From positions 6,442,640 to 6,506,639 of the forward strand of contig NZ_JXDL01000001.1 in the NCBI RefSeq assembly GCF_001590795.1: a DNA stretch of 64,000 bases. Direction: 5' to 3'. The notes under the pieces are model-generated. The model was not told where the DNA came from, did not search any database, and worked only from the letters and a program-made list of their open reading frames with translations. Each line of letters begins with the position of its first letter. The first letter of the stretch is position 1. This DNA is from Bradyrhizobium sp. AT1 (GTDB lineage: Bacteria; Pseudomonadota; Alphaproteobacteria; Rhizobiales; Xanthobacteraceae). Positions 24,670 to 32,912 of this stretch are shown here, piece after piece. A program made the position numbers and the translations under genes.

Positions 24670-25581
24670 ATGGTCGCGATGCGGGTTGCCACCTTCGCAC
24701 AGTCGAACAGGATGATCGCCGACGCGATGCGCGTGGAGTCGGTCATGGCCAACAAGCAGATCCAGGAATCGACGGGGGTGATCTCGACCGATTTCGGCGG
24801 TTACGGCTCGGACGCGCAGCACGTCGTCAACCTCCAGGTCTCGGTCACGCGCGCGCAGTCCTATGTCGATGCCGCCACGCTCGCCGACAGCAAGATCCAG
24901 GTGATGTATTCGGCGATCGGGTCGATGACCGACATTCTCACCCAGCTCCGTTCCCAGCTCAGCGCGGCCTCCACCGGCAGCTCGACAGAGTCCAATTCGG
25001 TGATTACCACCGCCCAGCAGATGTTGCAGGAGATGGGCTCGCTAATGAACACGCAGTATGACGGCCAATATGTGTTCGCCGGAGGCAAGACCGATACGGC
25101 GCCGGTCAATCTGACGAGCTTCGCCTCCGGCACCGGATCCACCACCGCGACCGACACCAGCTACTACGGGGGCGACGACGAGATCGCCGCGGTTCGGGTT
25201 GCCTCGGATGAGACGGTGTCGTACGGCGTCACCGCGGACAATTCGGCGTTCGAAGAGGTGATGCGGGTCCTGAAATTCGTGGCCAACAGCACCACGCTGT
25301 CGTCCTCGGACATTTCCAGCGCGCTCGATCTTGCCGGCACGGCGCTCGACGATACCGCGGCGGTGCAGGCACGGCTCTCGAACGCGGCGTCCTCGATCGA
25401 GACGGCGAGCGCCCGCCAGACCGACTACAAGAGCTATGCCGAGACGCTGTCCAATGACCTTACCGGCGTCGATGTCGCCGCTATCACGGCACAGCTGTCG
25501 ACCTACCAGGCGCAGCTCACCGCGTCCTATTCGGCGTTGGCCAAGATCCTGAGCATCAATCTGGCGAGCTATTTAAAGTAG
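24670..25581 (+). CDS. flgL: Flagellar hook-associated protein 3 (FlgL)
   Basis: A 303-residue flagellin-like junction protein: the N-terminal helix MRVATFAQSNRMIADAM, QYDGQYVFAGGKTDTAPV in the middle and the C-terminal coil with TAQLSTYQAQLTASYSALAK. It connects FlgK to the filament. Last gene of the flg operon, followed by a palindromic repeat that may end the transcript. Confidence 0.88.
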   Translation: MVAMRVATFAQSNRMIADAMRVESVMANKQIQESTGVISTDFGGYGSDAQHVVNLQVSVTRAQSYVDAATLADSKIQVMYSAIGSMTDILTQLRSQLSAASTGSSTESNSVITTAQQMLQEMGSLMNTQYDGQYVFAGGKTDTAPVNLTSFASGTGSTTATDTSYYGGDDEIAAVRVASDETVSYGVTADNSAFEEVMRVLKFVANSTTLSSSDISSALDLAGTALDDTAAVQARLSNAASSIETASARQTDYKSYAETLSNDLTGVDVAAITAQLSTYQAQLTASYSALAKILSINLASYLK

Positions 25582-25596
25582 GCTCAACATACTCGG

Positions 25597-25699
25597 TGTC
25601 ATTCCCCGCGAAGGCGGGGAATCCAGTACGCCGCGGCTTCTCGATTCTGTCACCGTTGTCTCTGGAATACTGGATGCCCCGCCTACGCGGGCATGACGG
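25597..25699. repeat. Intergenic inverted repeat (GTCATTCCCCGCGAAGG type)
   Basis: Arms TGTCATTCCCCGCGAAGGCG and GCCTACGCGGGCATGACGG with inner AATCCAGTA/TACTGGATG flank a short variable core. This is a typical dispersed alphaproteobacterial palindrome. It separates flgL from the convergent acyl-CoA ligase gene and can act as a bidirectional terminator. Confidence 0.75.
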
Positions 25700-25727
25700 C
25701 GCGTGTGTGGATGTCGCTCGCCGGACG

Positions 25728-27299
25728 TTACTCCGCGGCGATCCGCTCCATCGCCATGGCGCGCAGCCTGGCGCGTTGGATCTTCACGCCGTTGGCGCTG
25801 TCGGTGACGGGGAAGGCATCCAAGAGATAGATTCGCGCCGGCACTTTGTAACCGGCGAGCCGCTCGCGCAGATGCGCGATCAGCGTCTCCTGCATCGGCG
25901 GCTCCCCTGCCGGGATCACGAACGCGACGCAGCGCGCCTGGCCCTTCAGATCGACCGCGACCACCTGGGCGTCGGCGACGCCGTCATAGGATTTGAGCTC
26001 GTCCTCGATCTCCCCGGGCGCGACGAGGAAGCCGCCGAGCCGCATGGCATCGCCGGCGCGGGTCTCGTAGACGAAAGAGCCGTCGCCGCGCAGCCGGCCG
26101 ATGTCACCGGTGCGAAAGAACCCGTCCGCAGTGATCGCATCACGCGTCGCATCCGGGTTGTTGAAATAGCCGAGGAAGCGTGACGGCGCGCTGATCTCGA
26201 TCTCGCCGGACACGCCTTCGGCCGCAAACTCTCCGGTCTCGGTGTCGCGTATGCGCACTTGCGCCTCAGGAGACATCGGCCAGCCGCCGCCCTCGATGCG
26301 GTCGGCGAAGGCATCGCCAGGCTGCGCGATCGCGAACAGGGCCTGCACCTCGCTCGACCCGTAGAGGCCGAACAGCGGCAGGCCGCGCGCCTCGGCGTCC
26401 GCAGCCAGCTCGCGCCAGCCGGGCTGGAACGCGGCGAAGCCGCAGACTTCGAGATGCGGGAACGGGCGCGGCGCATCGGTGAGGGCGAGGATGCGGCGGA
26501 ACATCTCGTCCGAGCCGAACGAATGCGTGATCCTGTGCGCGCTGAGGATCTTCAGCGCCGGCGCCGCCTCGAAGGCGTCGACCACGTGAACGGTGGCACC
26601 GGCCGCGACGAAACCGAGCAGGCTCGTCATGCCGAAGGTGCCGCAGAACGGCAGCATGGCCAGCAGCGAATGGCGCTGCGGGTCGAGCCGAAGCGTCTTG
26701 GCGACGGAGACGGCGTGGCCCGCCAGCGTCCGCTGCGAATGCGCCACCAGCTTCGGCCCCTTGGTGGTGCCAGATGTCGTGTAGAGCAGCACCGGCAGAT
26801 CGATGTCGTCCTGCGTCGGCGGCGCCGGCGGGTAGGGCGTGTCGAAAGCATCGAAGCGGACGCAGGGCCAGTGCGTCGGGATCGCATCCGCGCCGACCAC
26901 CGCGAGCTTCTGCAGCGCGGGCACCTCGTCCTTGGCAACGTCGGCGAGGATCGCGGCAAAGTCGATCGCGCGGAAAGCCGCCTCGACCACCATCAGCCTG
27001 GCGCCGGACACGCGAAGCAGATGCGTGACCTCCGCACTGCGATAGCGCGTGTTGACGGCCGCGACGATCGCACCAAGGCGGGCGGCGGCGAACAGCAGCG
27101 CGAGCCATTCGATCCGGTTGACCAGCCAGACCGCGACCACGTCGCCCTTGCCGATGCCTTGCGCCGCAAGCCAGGCCGCGGTCTGCTCGACCTTTGCGGC
27201 GAATTCCGCGCGCGAGATCGGTGTGCCGTCGAATACGAACGCGGGATCGGCGGCCTCTCTCCGGAGCAGCGATTGCAGCGAAAACGTGTTGGCACTCAT
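25728..27299 (-). CDS. AMP-dependent acyl-CoA synthetase/ligase
   Basis: A 523-residue ANL ligase. Adenylation motif YTTSGTTKGPKLVAHSQ; A5-like LYGSSEVQALFA; RTGDIGRL, then RAGDAMRLGGFLVAPGEIE; catalytic Lys in SANGVKIQR near the C-terminus. It activates an unknown carboxylic acid. The start MSANTFSLQSLL is normal. It lies 33 bp downstream of upp on the same strand, but no pathway partner is adjacent. Confidence 0.88.
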   Translation of the reverse strand: MSANTFSLQSLLRREAADPAFVFDGTPISRAEFAAKVEQTAAWLAAQGIGKGDVVAVWLVNRIEWLALLFAAARLGAIVAAVNTRYRSAEVTHLLRVSGARLMVVEAAFRAIDFAAILADVAKDEVPALQKLAVVGADAIPTHWPCVRFDAFDTPYPPAPPTQDDIDLPVLLYTTSGTTKGPKLVAHSQRTLAGHAVSVAKTLRLDPQRHSLLAMLPFCGTFGMTSLLGFVAAGATVHVVDAFEAAPALKILSAHRITHSFGSDEMFRRILALTDAPRPFPHLEVCGFAAFQPGWRELAADAEARGLPLFGLYGSSEVQALFAIAQPGDAFADRIEGGGWPMSPEAQVRIRDTETGEFAAEGVSGEIEISAPSRFLGYFNNPDATRDAITADGFFRTGDIGRLRGDGSFVYETRAGDAMRLGGFLVAPGEIEDELKSYDGVADAQVVAVDLKGQARCVAFVIPAGEPPMQETLIAHLRERLAGYKVPARIYLLDAFPVTDSANGVKIQRARLRAMAMERIAAE

Positions 27300-27332
27300 G
27301 GCAAGCGGAGTAACCCGATCTTGCGGACCTGT

Positions 27333-27971
27333 CTACTTGGTGCCGAACATGCGGTCGCCGGCATCGCCGAGGCCTGGCACGATGTAGCCGTGATCGTTGA
27401 GCCGCTCGTCGATCGCTGCGGTCCAGATCGGCACGTCGGGGTGTTCGCTCTCGAATTGCGCGATGCCCTCGGGCGCGGCGAGAAGGCAGACGAAGCGGAT
27501 GTCGCGGGCGCCACGGGCCTTGAGCAGGGAGGCGCCGGCGCAGGCCGAATTGCCGGTCGCAAGCATCGGGTCCATCAGGATCACGGTGCGATCGGACAGG
27601 TCCTGCGGCGCCTTGAAGTAATATTCCACGGCCTGCAATGTCTCGGGGTCGCGGTAGAGGCCGATATGGGCGATGCGCGCCGAGGGCATCAGCGCCAGCA
27701 TGCCGTCGAGGAAGCCGACGCCGGCGCGCAGGATCGGCGCCAGCGTTAGCTTCTTGCCGGCGATCTTGGGCGCCCGCATCGGCGCGATCGGCGTCTCGAT
27801 CTCGACCAGCTCCAGCGGCAAATCGCGCGTCACCTCGTAGGCGAGCAGCATCCCGATCTCGTTCAGGATCTCGCGAAAGCTCTTGGTCGAGCGATCCTTC
27901 TCCCGCATCAGGGAGAGCTTATGCTGGACCAGAGGGTGGGCGACGACGTTGACGTTGCTGCTGGTGCTCAT
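27333..27971 (-). CDS. upp: Uracil phosphoribosyltransferase
   Basis: A 212-residue Upp. The N-terminus has VVAHPLVQHKLSLMR; the PRPP-binding loop is ILMDPMLATGNSA; the C-terminal uracil loop is GYIVPGLGDAGDRMFGT. It makes UMP from uracil and PRPP in pyrimidine salvage. Length and motifs are canonical. It lies 70 bp downstream of the enoyl-CoA hydratase gene. Confidence 0.97.
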   Translation of the reverse strand: MSTSSNVNVVAHPLVQHKLSLMREKDRSTKSFREILNEIGMLLAYEVTRDLPLELVEIETPIAPMRAPKIAGKKLTLAPILRAGVGFLDGMLALMPSARIAHIGLYRDPETLQAVEYYFKAPQDLSDRTVILMDPMLATGNSACAGASLLKARGARDIRFVCLLAAPEGIAQFESEHPDVPIWTAAIDERLNDHGYIVPGLGDAGDRMFGTK

Positions 27972-28041
27972 GAAACCGATCTACACGGTTCCCTCGAATT
28001 GCGCCAGATCGGCCGGGCCTTTTCCGAAGGGACGGCGGGTC

Positions 28042-28782
28042 TCAGCCGGGCCTCGCCACCGCGCTGCGGGCCCGGTTGCTCGCTGCATAGGCAGCCATGG
28101 TCAACTCGCGGTCGATCGCCGCGCGCATCGCGTCCATCGCGGGCTGGCGCAGGCGCTGTTTCGCGGTCGCATGCGACGGCTTGTGGATCGCGCGCAAGGC
28201 GGCGATAGTCTCGGTAAGGGCGGCCTCGATGGCCTCCGGCGCAACCACGCGATCCAGGAAGCCGGCCGTCAGCGCTTCCTCGGGCTCGTACATTTCACCG
28301 AGCGTGGCGGTGCGGCTGAGCCAGGCCGCATGCAGGCGACTGCGCGCCAGCTCGATGGCAAAGCTCGGCGGCGCAATGCCGATCGCGACCTCGTTCAGCC
28401 CCATGCGATGCGGCCCGCGCGCGCCCAGCCTGACGTCGCAGGCGAGCAGCAGGAACGTTCCCATCGGGAAGGCGTGGCCTTCCATCACGCCGACGGTCGG
28501 ATGCGGAAACGACATCAGCCGCAGCGCAAGCTCGGCGCCGGCGCGGACCATCTCCAGGCTCTTGGCGGCATCGCCCGAGGCGAACACCTTGAGATCGAAG
28601 CCGGCCGAGAAGATGCCCGGCCGTGCCGAGCGCAGCACCACGATCTCGGCTTCGTTTTCGGCCCGGTCGAAGGCGGCGCCGATCGCGGCCAGCATCGCTG
28701 TCGACATCACATTGACCTTGCCGTCGTCGAGCCCGATCTGCGCGACACCCGACGTCACTTCGAAGCTCACTCTCATTGCCAT
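28042..28782 (-). CDS. Enoyl-CoA hydratase/isomerase family protein (crotonase fold)
   Basis: A 246-residue crotonase-fold protein. The oxyanion-hole segments are GIFSAGFDLKVFA and GHAFPMGTFLLLACDVR; RMGLNEVAIGIAPP carries the Glu usually found at the second catalytic site. The ATG at 28782 has an AGGAGAGG ribosome site 4-5 bp upstream, so the longer reading frame is not used. It diverges from a TetR gene, which may regulate it. The acyl-CoA substrate is not predictable. Confidence 0.85.
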   Translation of the reverse strand: MAMRVSFEVTSGVAQIGLDDGKVNVMSTAMLAAIGAAFDRAENEAEIVVLRSARPGIFSAGFDLKVFASGDAAKSLEMVRAGAELALRLMSFPHPTVGVMEGHAFPMGTFLLLACDVRLGARGPHRMGLNEVAIGIAPPSFAIELARSRLHAAWLSRTATLGEMYEPEEALTAGFLDRVVAPEAIEAALTETIAALRAIHKPSHATAKQRLRQPAMDAMRAAIDRELTMAAYAASNRARSAVARPG

Positions 28783-28840
28783 TTGCCTCTCCTGTTCATG
28801 GACGAGGCTTGACTGTCGGAGGCTGATGTAGACCAATCAA

Positions 28841-28846
28841 TATAAT
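28841..28846 (+). promoter_or_regulatory. Possible -10 box of the tetR gene
   Basis: A perfect TATAAT lies 22 bp before the TetR ATG within the 86 bp divergent spacer. No good -35 box is found at 16-18 bp. Nearby, AGACCAATCAATATAAT is A/T-rich for this genome and may be the autoregulatory operator region. Confidence 0.3.
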
Positions 28847-28868
28847 TTCGAGCGAAGGGGGTAACGCC

Positions 28869-29450
28869 ATGCCGGCCGTGCCAAAGCACCGTCAGCCCAT
28901 CATCAATGCCGCAGTGACGCTGTTCCGCCGCCAGGGATTTGCCCGAACCGGGCTGAACGACATCGTCGACGTCAGCGGTGCGCCGAAGGGATCGCTCTAT
29001 CACTACTTTCCGGACGGCAAATCATCGATCGCGGTGGCGGCGGTGGAGGAGGCGGGCCGCCGCGTGGCGGCAACCGTCGCCAAGCTTGCGGAGGAGTGCG
29101 GCTCGACCGCCGACCTGTTGCGTGCCCATGCGAGACTATTGGCAGGCTGGATGCAGGGCTCCGGCTTCCGCAACGGCTGTCCGATCACGACCGTGCTGCT
29201 GGAGCTTGCGCCGCGCGAGCGCGCCGTCTCCGAGGCCGGTCGCAAGGCCTATGCGGCGCGGATATCGCTCCTGCGCGACAAGCTGATGGCCGACGGGTTT
29301 TCCAGGCCGCGCGCGGAATCGCTCGCCGTGCTCTGCACCTCAGCGCTCCAGGGCGCGCTGATCCAGGCCCGCGTCGAGCGCAGCGGCCGCCCGATCGAGG
29401 TCACGGCGGCGGAACTGGCGCGGCTGATCGAGCGGGAAGCGAGGAACTAG
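28869..29450 (+). CDS. TetR family transcriptional regulator
   Basis: A 193-residue regulator. The N-terminal TetR helix-turn-helix spans about 8-55: IINAAVTLFRRQGFARTGL, then GAPKGSLYHYFPDGK. The C-terminal part resembles the LmrA/YxaF group (GWMQGSGFRNGCPITTVLLE in two pieces). AAGGGGG precedes the ATG. It is divergent from the enoyl-CoA hydratase gene and convergent with a tiny ORF whose stop codon shares CTAG with its own. Confidence 0.92.
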   Translation: MPAVPKHRQPIINAAVTLFRRQGFARTGLNDIVDVSGAPKGSLYHYFPDGKSSIAVAAVEEAGRRVAATVAKLAEECGSTADLLRAHARLLAGWMQGSGFRNGCPITTVLLELAPRERAVSEAGRKAYAARISLLRDKLMADGFSRPRAESLAVLCTSALQGALIQARVERSGRPIEVTAAELARLIEREARN

Positions 29451-29575
29451 ACCCCGAGCCCGCGCGCGAGAAGCGTGATCACGAGCGTCAGAATCGCACC
29501 CCAGATCAGGCTCAACGTCATGGTCAGGATGGTCACCGTGACCATCTGCTCGAAATTTCCGTTGAGAAACGGCAT
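29447..29575 (-). CDS. Small single-pass membrane protein (42 aa)
   Basis: A 42-residue frame starting MPFLNGNFEQ with a long hydrophobic stretch (VTVTILTMTLSLIWGAIL onward) and a short basic tail. It follows another tiny membrane ORF by one base, which suggests coupled translation. Its TAG overlaps the TetR stop within CTAG at 29447-29450. The ribosome site is weak. Function unknown. Confidence 0.5.
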   Translation of the reverse strand: MPFLNGNFEQMVTVTILTMTLSLIWGAILTLVITLLARGLGV

Positions 29576-29576
29576 G

Positions 29577-29669
29577 CTAGCCGTCCGGAGTCGGGTTCGC
29601 GGTGACGCGCATGCCGAGCAGCAATGCACCCATCAAGGCGACCAGGATGGCAATCTTGAGCTCGATCAT
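29577..29669 (-). CDS. Small single-pass membrane protein (30 aa)
   Basis: A 30-residue frame with one transmembrane helix (IAILVALMGALLLGM) and a polar C-terminus. A GAGGT site lies 6 bp before the ATG at 29669. It begins 4 bp after the stop of the GRNRxGxW-motif gene and ends one base before the next tiny ORF, so the three look co-translated. Function unknown. Confidence 0.5.
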   Translation of the reverse strand: MIELKIAILVALMGALLLGMRVTANPTPDG

Positions 29670-29673
29670 GCCG

Positions 29674-30051
29674 TTACCTCGCCGTGCGGGCCAGATGTCG
29701 CTTCGCCCCGTCCAGCCATCGTGCTGCCAGCGCAACCAGTGGGTTGCCCTGATTCTCGATGTCGAGCTCGAAGCTCTCGGCGGGAAATACCAGCGCGCAT
29801 CGCTCCGGCGCGCTTCGGCGGTTGGCGAAATCGATCGCGGAGCTCTCGAACAGGAAGAGACCGCCGGCGCGCCCCTTCGCCTCCCGCGCGACCCAAAGCC
29901 CGGCTCGGTTACGTCCGATGAAAAAAGCGGGAATGGCGGCGCTGACGACATCGGGGTCGATTGGATTGAGTGCCGTTGCCACCTCGATTTCGGATACCGT
30001 CGTTCGCTGCTCCGGCAGGCGGTGAACGGCTTGAAGGGCGATCGCGGCCAT
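29674..30051 (-). CDS. Conserved small protein with FIGRNRxGxW motif
   Basis: A 125-residue soluble protein of unknown function. The core FFIGRNRAGLWVAREAKG, then GGLFLFESSAIDFANRR and SFELDIENQGN, is clearly shared with the protein encoded at 31749-32003, so the two are paralogues. The ATG at 30051 is preceded by GAGGAGG at ideal distance; a longer frame to 30081 is less likely. It belongs to a run of small leftward genes. Confidence 0.7.
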   Translation of the reverse strand: MAAIALQAVHRLPEQRTTVSEIEVATALNPIDPDVVSAAIPAFFIGRNRAGLWVAREAKGRAGGLFLFESSAIDFANRRSAPERCALVFPAESFELDIENQGNPLVALAARWLDGAKRHLARTAR

Positions 30052-30098
30052 GGCGGCCTCCTCACACATCTGTAAGGTCATGACATGCGCCGCGCCGG

Positions 30099-30287
30099 TC
30101 AGGCGGGAAGACGCCAGACATAGATTGCGGTCCTCAGCGCGATCAGCGCGGTGAGCACGCTGCCCATCGAGAGCAGGGCAAGCGCCTGGAGCGCGACGCG
30201 CTTGAGCTGGACCTTGCGCGCCTCTGAGATGCGCATCGCGCGTTCGGCCCCCAACGGCCGGTCAAAACCATGTGTCAAAATCGACAT
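30099..30287 (-). CDS. Small protein with one C-terminal membrane helix
   Basis: A 62-residue protein: basic N-terminal half (SEARKVQLKR) followed by a hydrophobic helix, LALLSMGSVLTALIALR, and a short Arg/Trp tail. AAGGA lies upstream of the ATG at 30287. It precedes the GRNRxGxW gene by 47 bp. Unknown function. Confidence 0.55.
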   Translation of the reverse strand: MSILTHGFDRPLGAERAMRISEARKVQLKRVALQALALLSMGSVLTALIALRTAIYVWRLPA

Positions 30288-30398
30288 CGCGGAAGTCCTT
30301 GTCCTTGGCGCAGCGAGACGCCGCTCCGATCTGCCGCCTATGATGTCCATCGTTGCGTAGGATTGCGAGATGAGCGCCGGCGCGCCCGCATAGGAATG

Positions 30399-30794
30399 TC
30401 ATAAAGACGCCGATCTTCGCGCCGGCAACCCTCTGAAGAGACCTGGGTTCCGCTTCGGTCGCGCGTCCTGAGACGGCGCGGAATCCGAATGCGTGATCCC
30501 CATCGCCGCGGCAAAGGCGAGGCGCAACCGCGGCTCCTCGATCTGCTTGCAGAACCCCTCCAGCGTGTCCGCCGCGTTCTTTGGCTGCCCGCTGATGGCC
30601 GCGCAGAGCTGGGAGCTGGCTCGCCGGAAGAAGTGAAACGTCTCGTCCGTGCGCCGTCCCCCGAGGCGATCGAGCTCCGCCGCAAGTGCTGCGACGTTGA
30701 GCCTGTCGGCTTCGTCCCGCGTCACGGCAAAGCGTAGCAGCGCCAGCTTCCAGGCGTGGAGCAGTCTTTGAGATCCATCGGCGAGGCCAAGCAT
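30399..30794 (-). CDS. Hypothetical helical protein
   Basis: A 131-residue protein, mainly helical, with TFHFFRRASSQLCAAISG and FCKQIEEPRLRLAFAAAM as its most distinctive stretches, and an Arg-rich tail. No membrane segment, signal peptide or known motif. It lies 23 bp downstream of the DapA-like gene on the same strand. I do not recognise it. Confidence 0.5.
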   Translation of the reverse strand: MLGLADGSQRLLHAWKLALLRFAVTRDEADRLNVAALAAELDRLGGRRTDETFHFFRRASSQLCAAISGQPKNAADTLEGFCKQIEEPRLRLAFAAAMGITHSDSAPSQDARPKRNPGLFRGLPARRSASL

Positions 30795-30817
30795 GCAATT
30801 CGGACGGGCTCGCCGCG

Positions 30818-31735
30818 TCAGGCTCCGACGGTGTCGATCAGTTCTTCGTCGGCGATCGCCGCGAATGCGCGCACTACGCTTCTCTGCGCGGCTGCGTCCA
30901 GCGGCACGATCGGAAGGCGGGTGGCGGCCGACATCAGGCCAAGGATGTTAAGGGCGTATTTCAGCGCGGCCGGGCTTTCCTTGGACAGGCAGGCGATGAG
31001 CGGGATCAGGCGCTTGTGCAGATAGCGGGCGGATTGCAACCGACCCTGCCTGAGATGTGAGAAGATCGTGCGGCAGAGATCCGGAGCGATGTTGGCGACC
31101 TCCGAAATCGCGCCATCGCCGCCGTCCGTGATGCAAGCGAAGGCGGTGGTGTCTTCGCCCGAGAGAAAGCGAAAACCGGCCGGGAGATTGCGGGACAGCC
31201 GCATTGGACGGGTGATGTCACCACTCCCGTCGCGCAGGCCTACGAATTGGCGCGATTCGACCAGGCGCAAAAGCGTCTCGTCGGCGAGCGGGCGCAGCGT
31301 GCGGGAAGGGTTATCGTGCAGGATCACGGGCAGTCCGATCGCGCCGGTGATGGTTCGGAAATGCGCGAGCATCCCCTCCTGCATCGGTTTGTTGTACGCG
31401 GGCACTACCGACATGACGGCATCCGCGCCAGCCGCTTCCGCCCGCCGCGCCAGTTCGGTGGCGCGGCTCGTTGCGTTTGAGACCGCGCCCGCGATGACGC
31501 GCACGCGGCCGCGGGCGACCTCGACCGCGGTACGAATCACGAGCTCCTGCTCGGCCGGCGAGAGCGTCGATGCCTCACCGGCCGTCTCGCAGACGACGAT
31601 GGCGGGAACGCCGGCCGCGACTTGTCGCTCGCACAGTGCGGCGAACGCCTTGAGATCGACCGCATCTGCTGCGTCGAACGGGGTCGGCAGGTCCGGAATG
31701 AATCCGGTGAACCAGGCAGCGGGAGGGATAAGCAT
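30818..31735 (-). CDS. Dihydrodipicolinate synthase family protein lacking the usual Schiff-base lysine
   Basis: A 305-residue DapA/NAL-superfamily barrel. Recognisable segments are GFIPDLPTPFDA at the N-terminus, VCETAGEASTLSPAEQ (GTTGE-like loop) and VPAYNKPMQEG, whose Tyr is the proton-relay residue. The next family motif, normally VGLKDxxGD with the Schiff-base Lys, reads FVGLRDGSGD, so residue 168 is Arg (codon 31232-31234). Normal class I aldolase chemistry would then be impossible. It may be an inactive or repurposed paralogue. Start at 31735 chosen because upstream codons overlap a separate gene. Confidence 0.8.
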   Translation of the reverse strand: MLIPPAAWFTGFIPDLPTPFDAADAVDLKAFAALCERQVAAGVPAIVVCETAGEASTLSPAEQELVIRTAVEVARGRVRVIAGAVSNATSRATELARRAEAAGADAVMSVVPAYNKPMQEGMLAHFRTITGAIGLPVILHDNPSRTLRPLADETLLRLVESRQFVGLRDGSGDITRPMRLSRNLPAGFRFLSGEDTTAFACITDGGDGAISEVANIAPDLCRTIFSHLRQGRLQSARYLHKRLIPLIACLSKESPAALKYALNILGLMSAATRLPIVPLDAAAQRSVVRAFAAIADEELIDTVGA

Positions 31736-31748
31736 GGTTGGCGCCGGC

Positions 31749-32003
31749 TCAGGCGGCGCGCTGCGCGATGATGGTATTGGGGCTCTTGGCCATGTCGAGC
31801 TCAAGCTCGCTCGGTAGCTCGACGATGGTCTCGGGATGCTGTCCGTTCTCGAACAGCGCATACTTGATCGCCTGCGCGCGGCTGATGAACAGGCCGCCAT
31901 AGAGGCCGTTCTGTTCCTGAGCGATCCATTGCCCGCGGCGGTTCCTGCCGATGAAGACAATGGTCGAAGGCGAGCTGCACGAGGGAGGTTCGACGAGTTT
32001 CAC
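31749..32003 (-). CDS. Conserved small protein with FIGRNRxGxW motif (second copy)
   Basis: An 84-residue paralogue of the protein at 29674-30051: IVFIGRNRRGQWIAQEQNG, GGLFISRAQAIKYA and ELELDMAKSPN align directly. A GTG at 32003 is preceded by AGAAGGA and gives a compact protein; a longer ATG frame to 32063 has no ribosome site. It ends 13 bp before the DapA-like start. Unknown function. Confidence 0.65.
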   Translation of the reverse strand: MKLVEPPSCSSPSTIVFIGRNRRGQWIAQEQNGLYGGLFISRAQAIKYALFENGQHPETIVELPSELELDMAKSPNTIIAQRAA

Positions 32004-32143
32004 GGGTTTAATCCTTCTGAACGGCGCCAGCCTGGGGATGCATGTCCTTGCCGGCGTGCTCAATATCCTCAGTCGTGAATATGATTTCGAGGGCGGGCGC
32101 GCGGCGATCTCATAGGAAGGATATAAAGCCGGAAGTGCGCCGT

Positions 32144-32422
32144 TCAGGCCGGATCATTGACGATATGGACGAGTGCGAACAGCGCGCCGAAGGCGACAGC
32201 TTCATCCCAATGATTGAGTGTAGCCCCGAACAGGGGCTCCCGCCTGACCAGGCCGGCGAGTGCGCACAGGATGATCGACATCCAGAGCAGGACGGCGAGG
32301 CTCCGGCCAAAGCCGACGCTGCCGAATGCGGCAAAGCCGATGAGCAGCGCAAGGCGGACGGCGAAGCGCGCGATTGCGCGCGACGGGCTCAGCATGCGCG
32401 GAATGTCCGGAGCTTGCGGCAT
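32144..32422 (-). CDS. Small membrane protein (92 aa)
   Basis: A 92-residue protein with about three hydrophobic helices: FAVRLALLIGFAAFG, SLAVLLWMSIILCALAGL and VAFGALFALVHIV. It begins MPQAPDIPRMLSPSRAI. Located 22 bp downstream of a soluble hypothetical gene on the same strand. No family recognised. Confidence 0.55.
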   Translation of the reverse strand: MPQAPDIPRMLSPSRAIARFAVRLALLIGFAAFGSVGFGRSLAVLLWMSIILCALAGLVRREPLFGATLNHWDEAVAFGALFALVHIVNDPA

Positions 32423-32444
32423 GGCCTTGGTCCGTTGGCCGGGT

Positions 32445-32912
32445 CTAGCCGAAATTGTCGCAGGCGACCGGCTCGTAAAGCTGATCCAGCACAGGACGGA
32501 CGGAAGGGACGCTCGGGCGCGACACATCCGCTGCCAGTGCCCGCACCTCGAGGAACGCCGACAGCAGGGCGAGCGCGAGGTCGGCATGATGGGCCTCGAC
32601 CGCAGCGTCCAGCCAGTCCGGCAGCTCGCGCTCTCGTGACAGCGCGCAATGCCACTCGCCCTCGTCATAGGCAATGCGGCGGACCTGCCACATCGGCAGC
32701 TCCAGCTCCAGCAGCGCCAGCGCGGCGTCGGTCCAGGCCTGAGCCTGGATCAACTGCGTCAGGCGCGCCGTCTTTTCATTCTGTCCGAGCAAAGGGAGGC
32801 GCCGGCATGCGCACGTGATAACGTCGAGCATCAGCGGCCGCGTCATCGCATCAGCAGCGTGCAGCCGCTCGGCGAGCGAGAACGGATCATTTCGCCGAAC
32901 AAGGTCGGTCAT
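32445..32912 (-). CDS. Hypothetical cytoplasmic protein (155 aa)
   Basis: A 155-residue acidic helical protein, with ITCACRRLPLLGQNEKTARL, LALLELELPMWQVRRIAYD and WHCALSRERELPDWLD as distinctive parts. Five Trp and three Cys, no membrane helix. AGGAGG lies 6 bp before the ATG at 32912. It looks like a lineage-specific conserved protein; I cannot assign a function. Confidence 0.6.
   Translation of the reverse strand: MTDLVRRNDPFSLAERLHAADAMTRPLMLDVITCACRRLPLLGQNEKTARLTQLIQAQAWTDAALALLELELPMWQVRRIAYDEGEWHCALSRERELPDWLDAAVEAHHADLALALLSAFLEVRALAADVSRPSVPSVRPVLDQLYEPVACDNFG

Noticed and set aside
28809..28846. TTGACT plus TATAAT as a tetR promoter pair
   Set aside because: The spacing is 26 bp, too long for a sigma70 promoter; only the -10 was retained, with low confidence.
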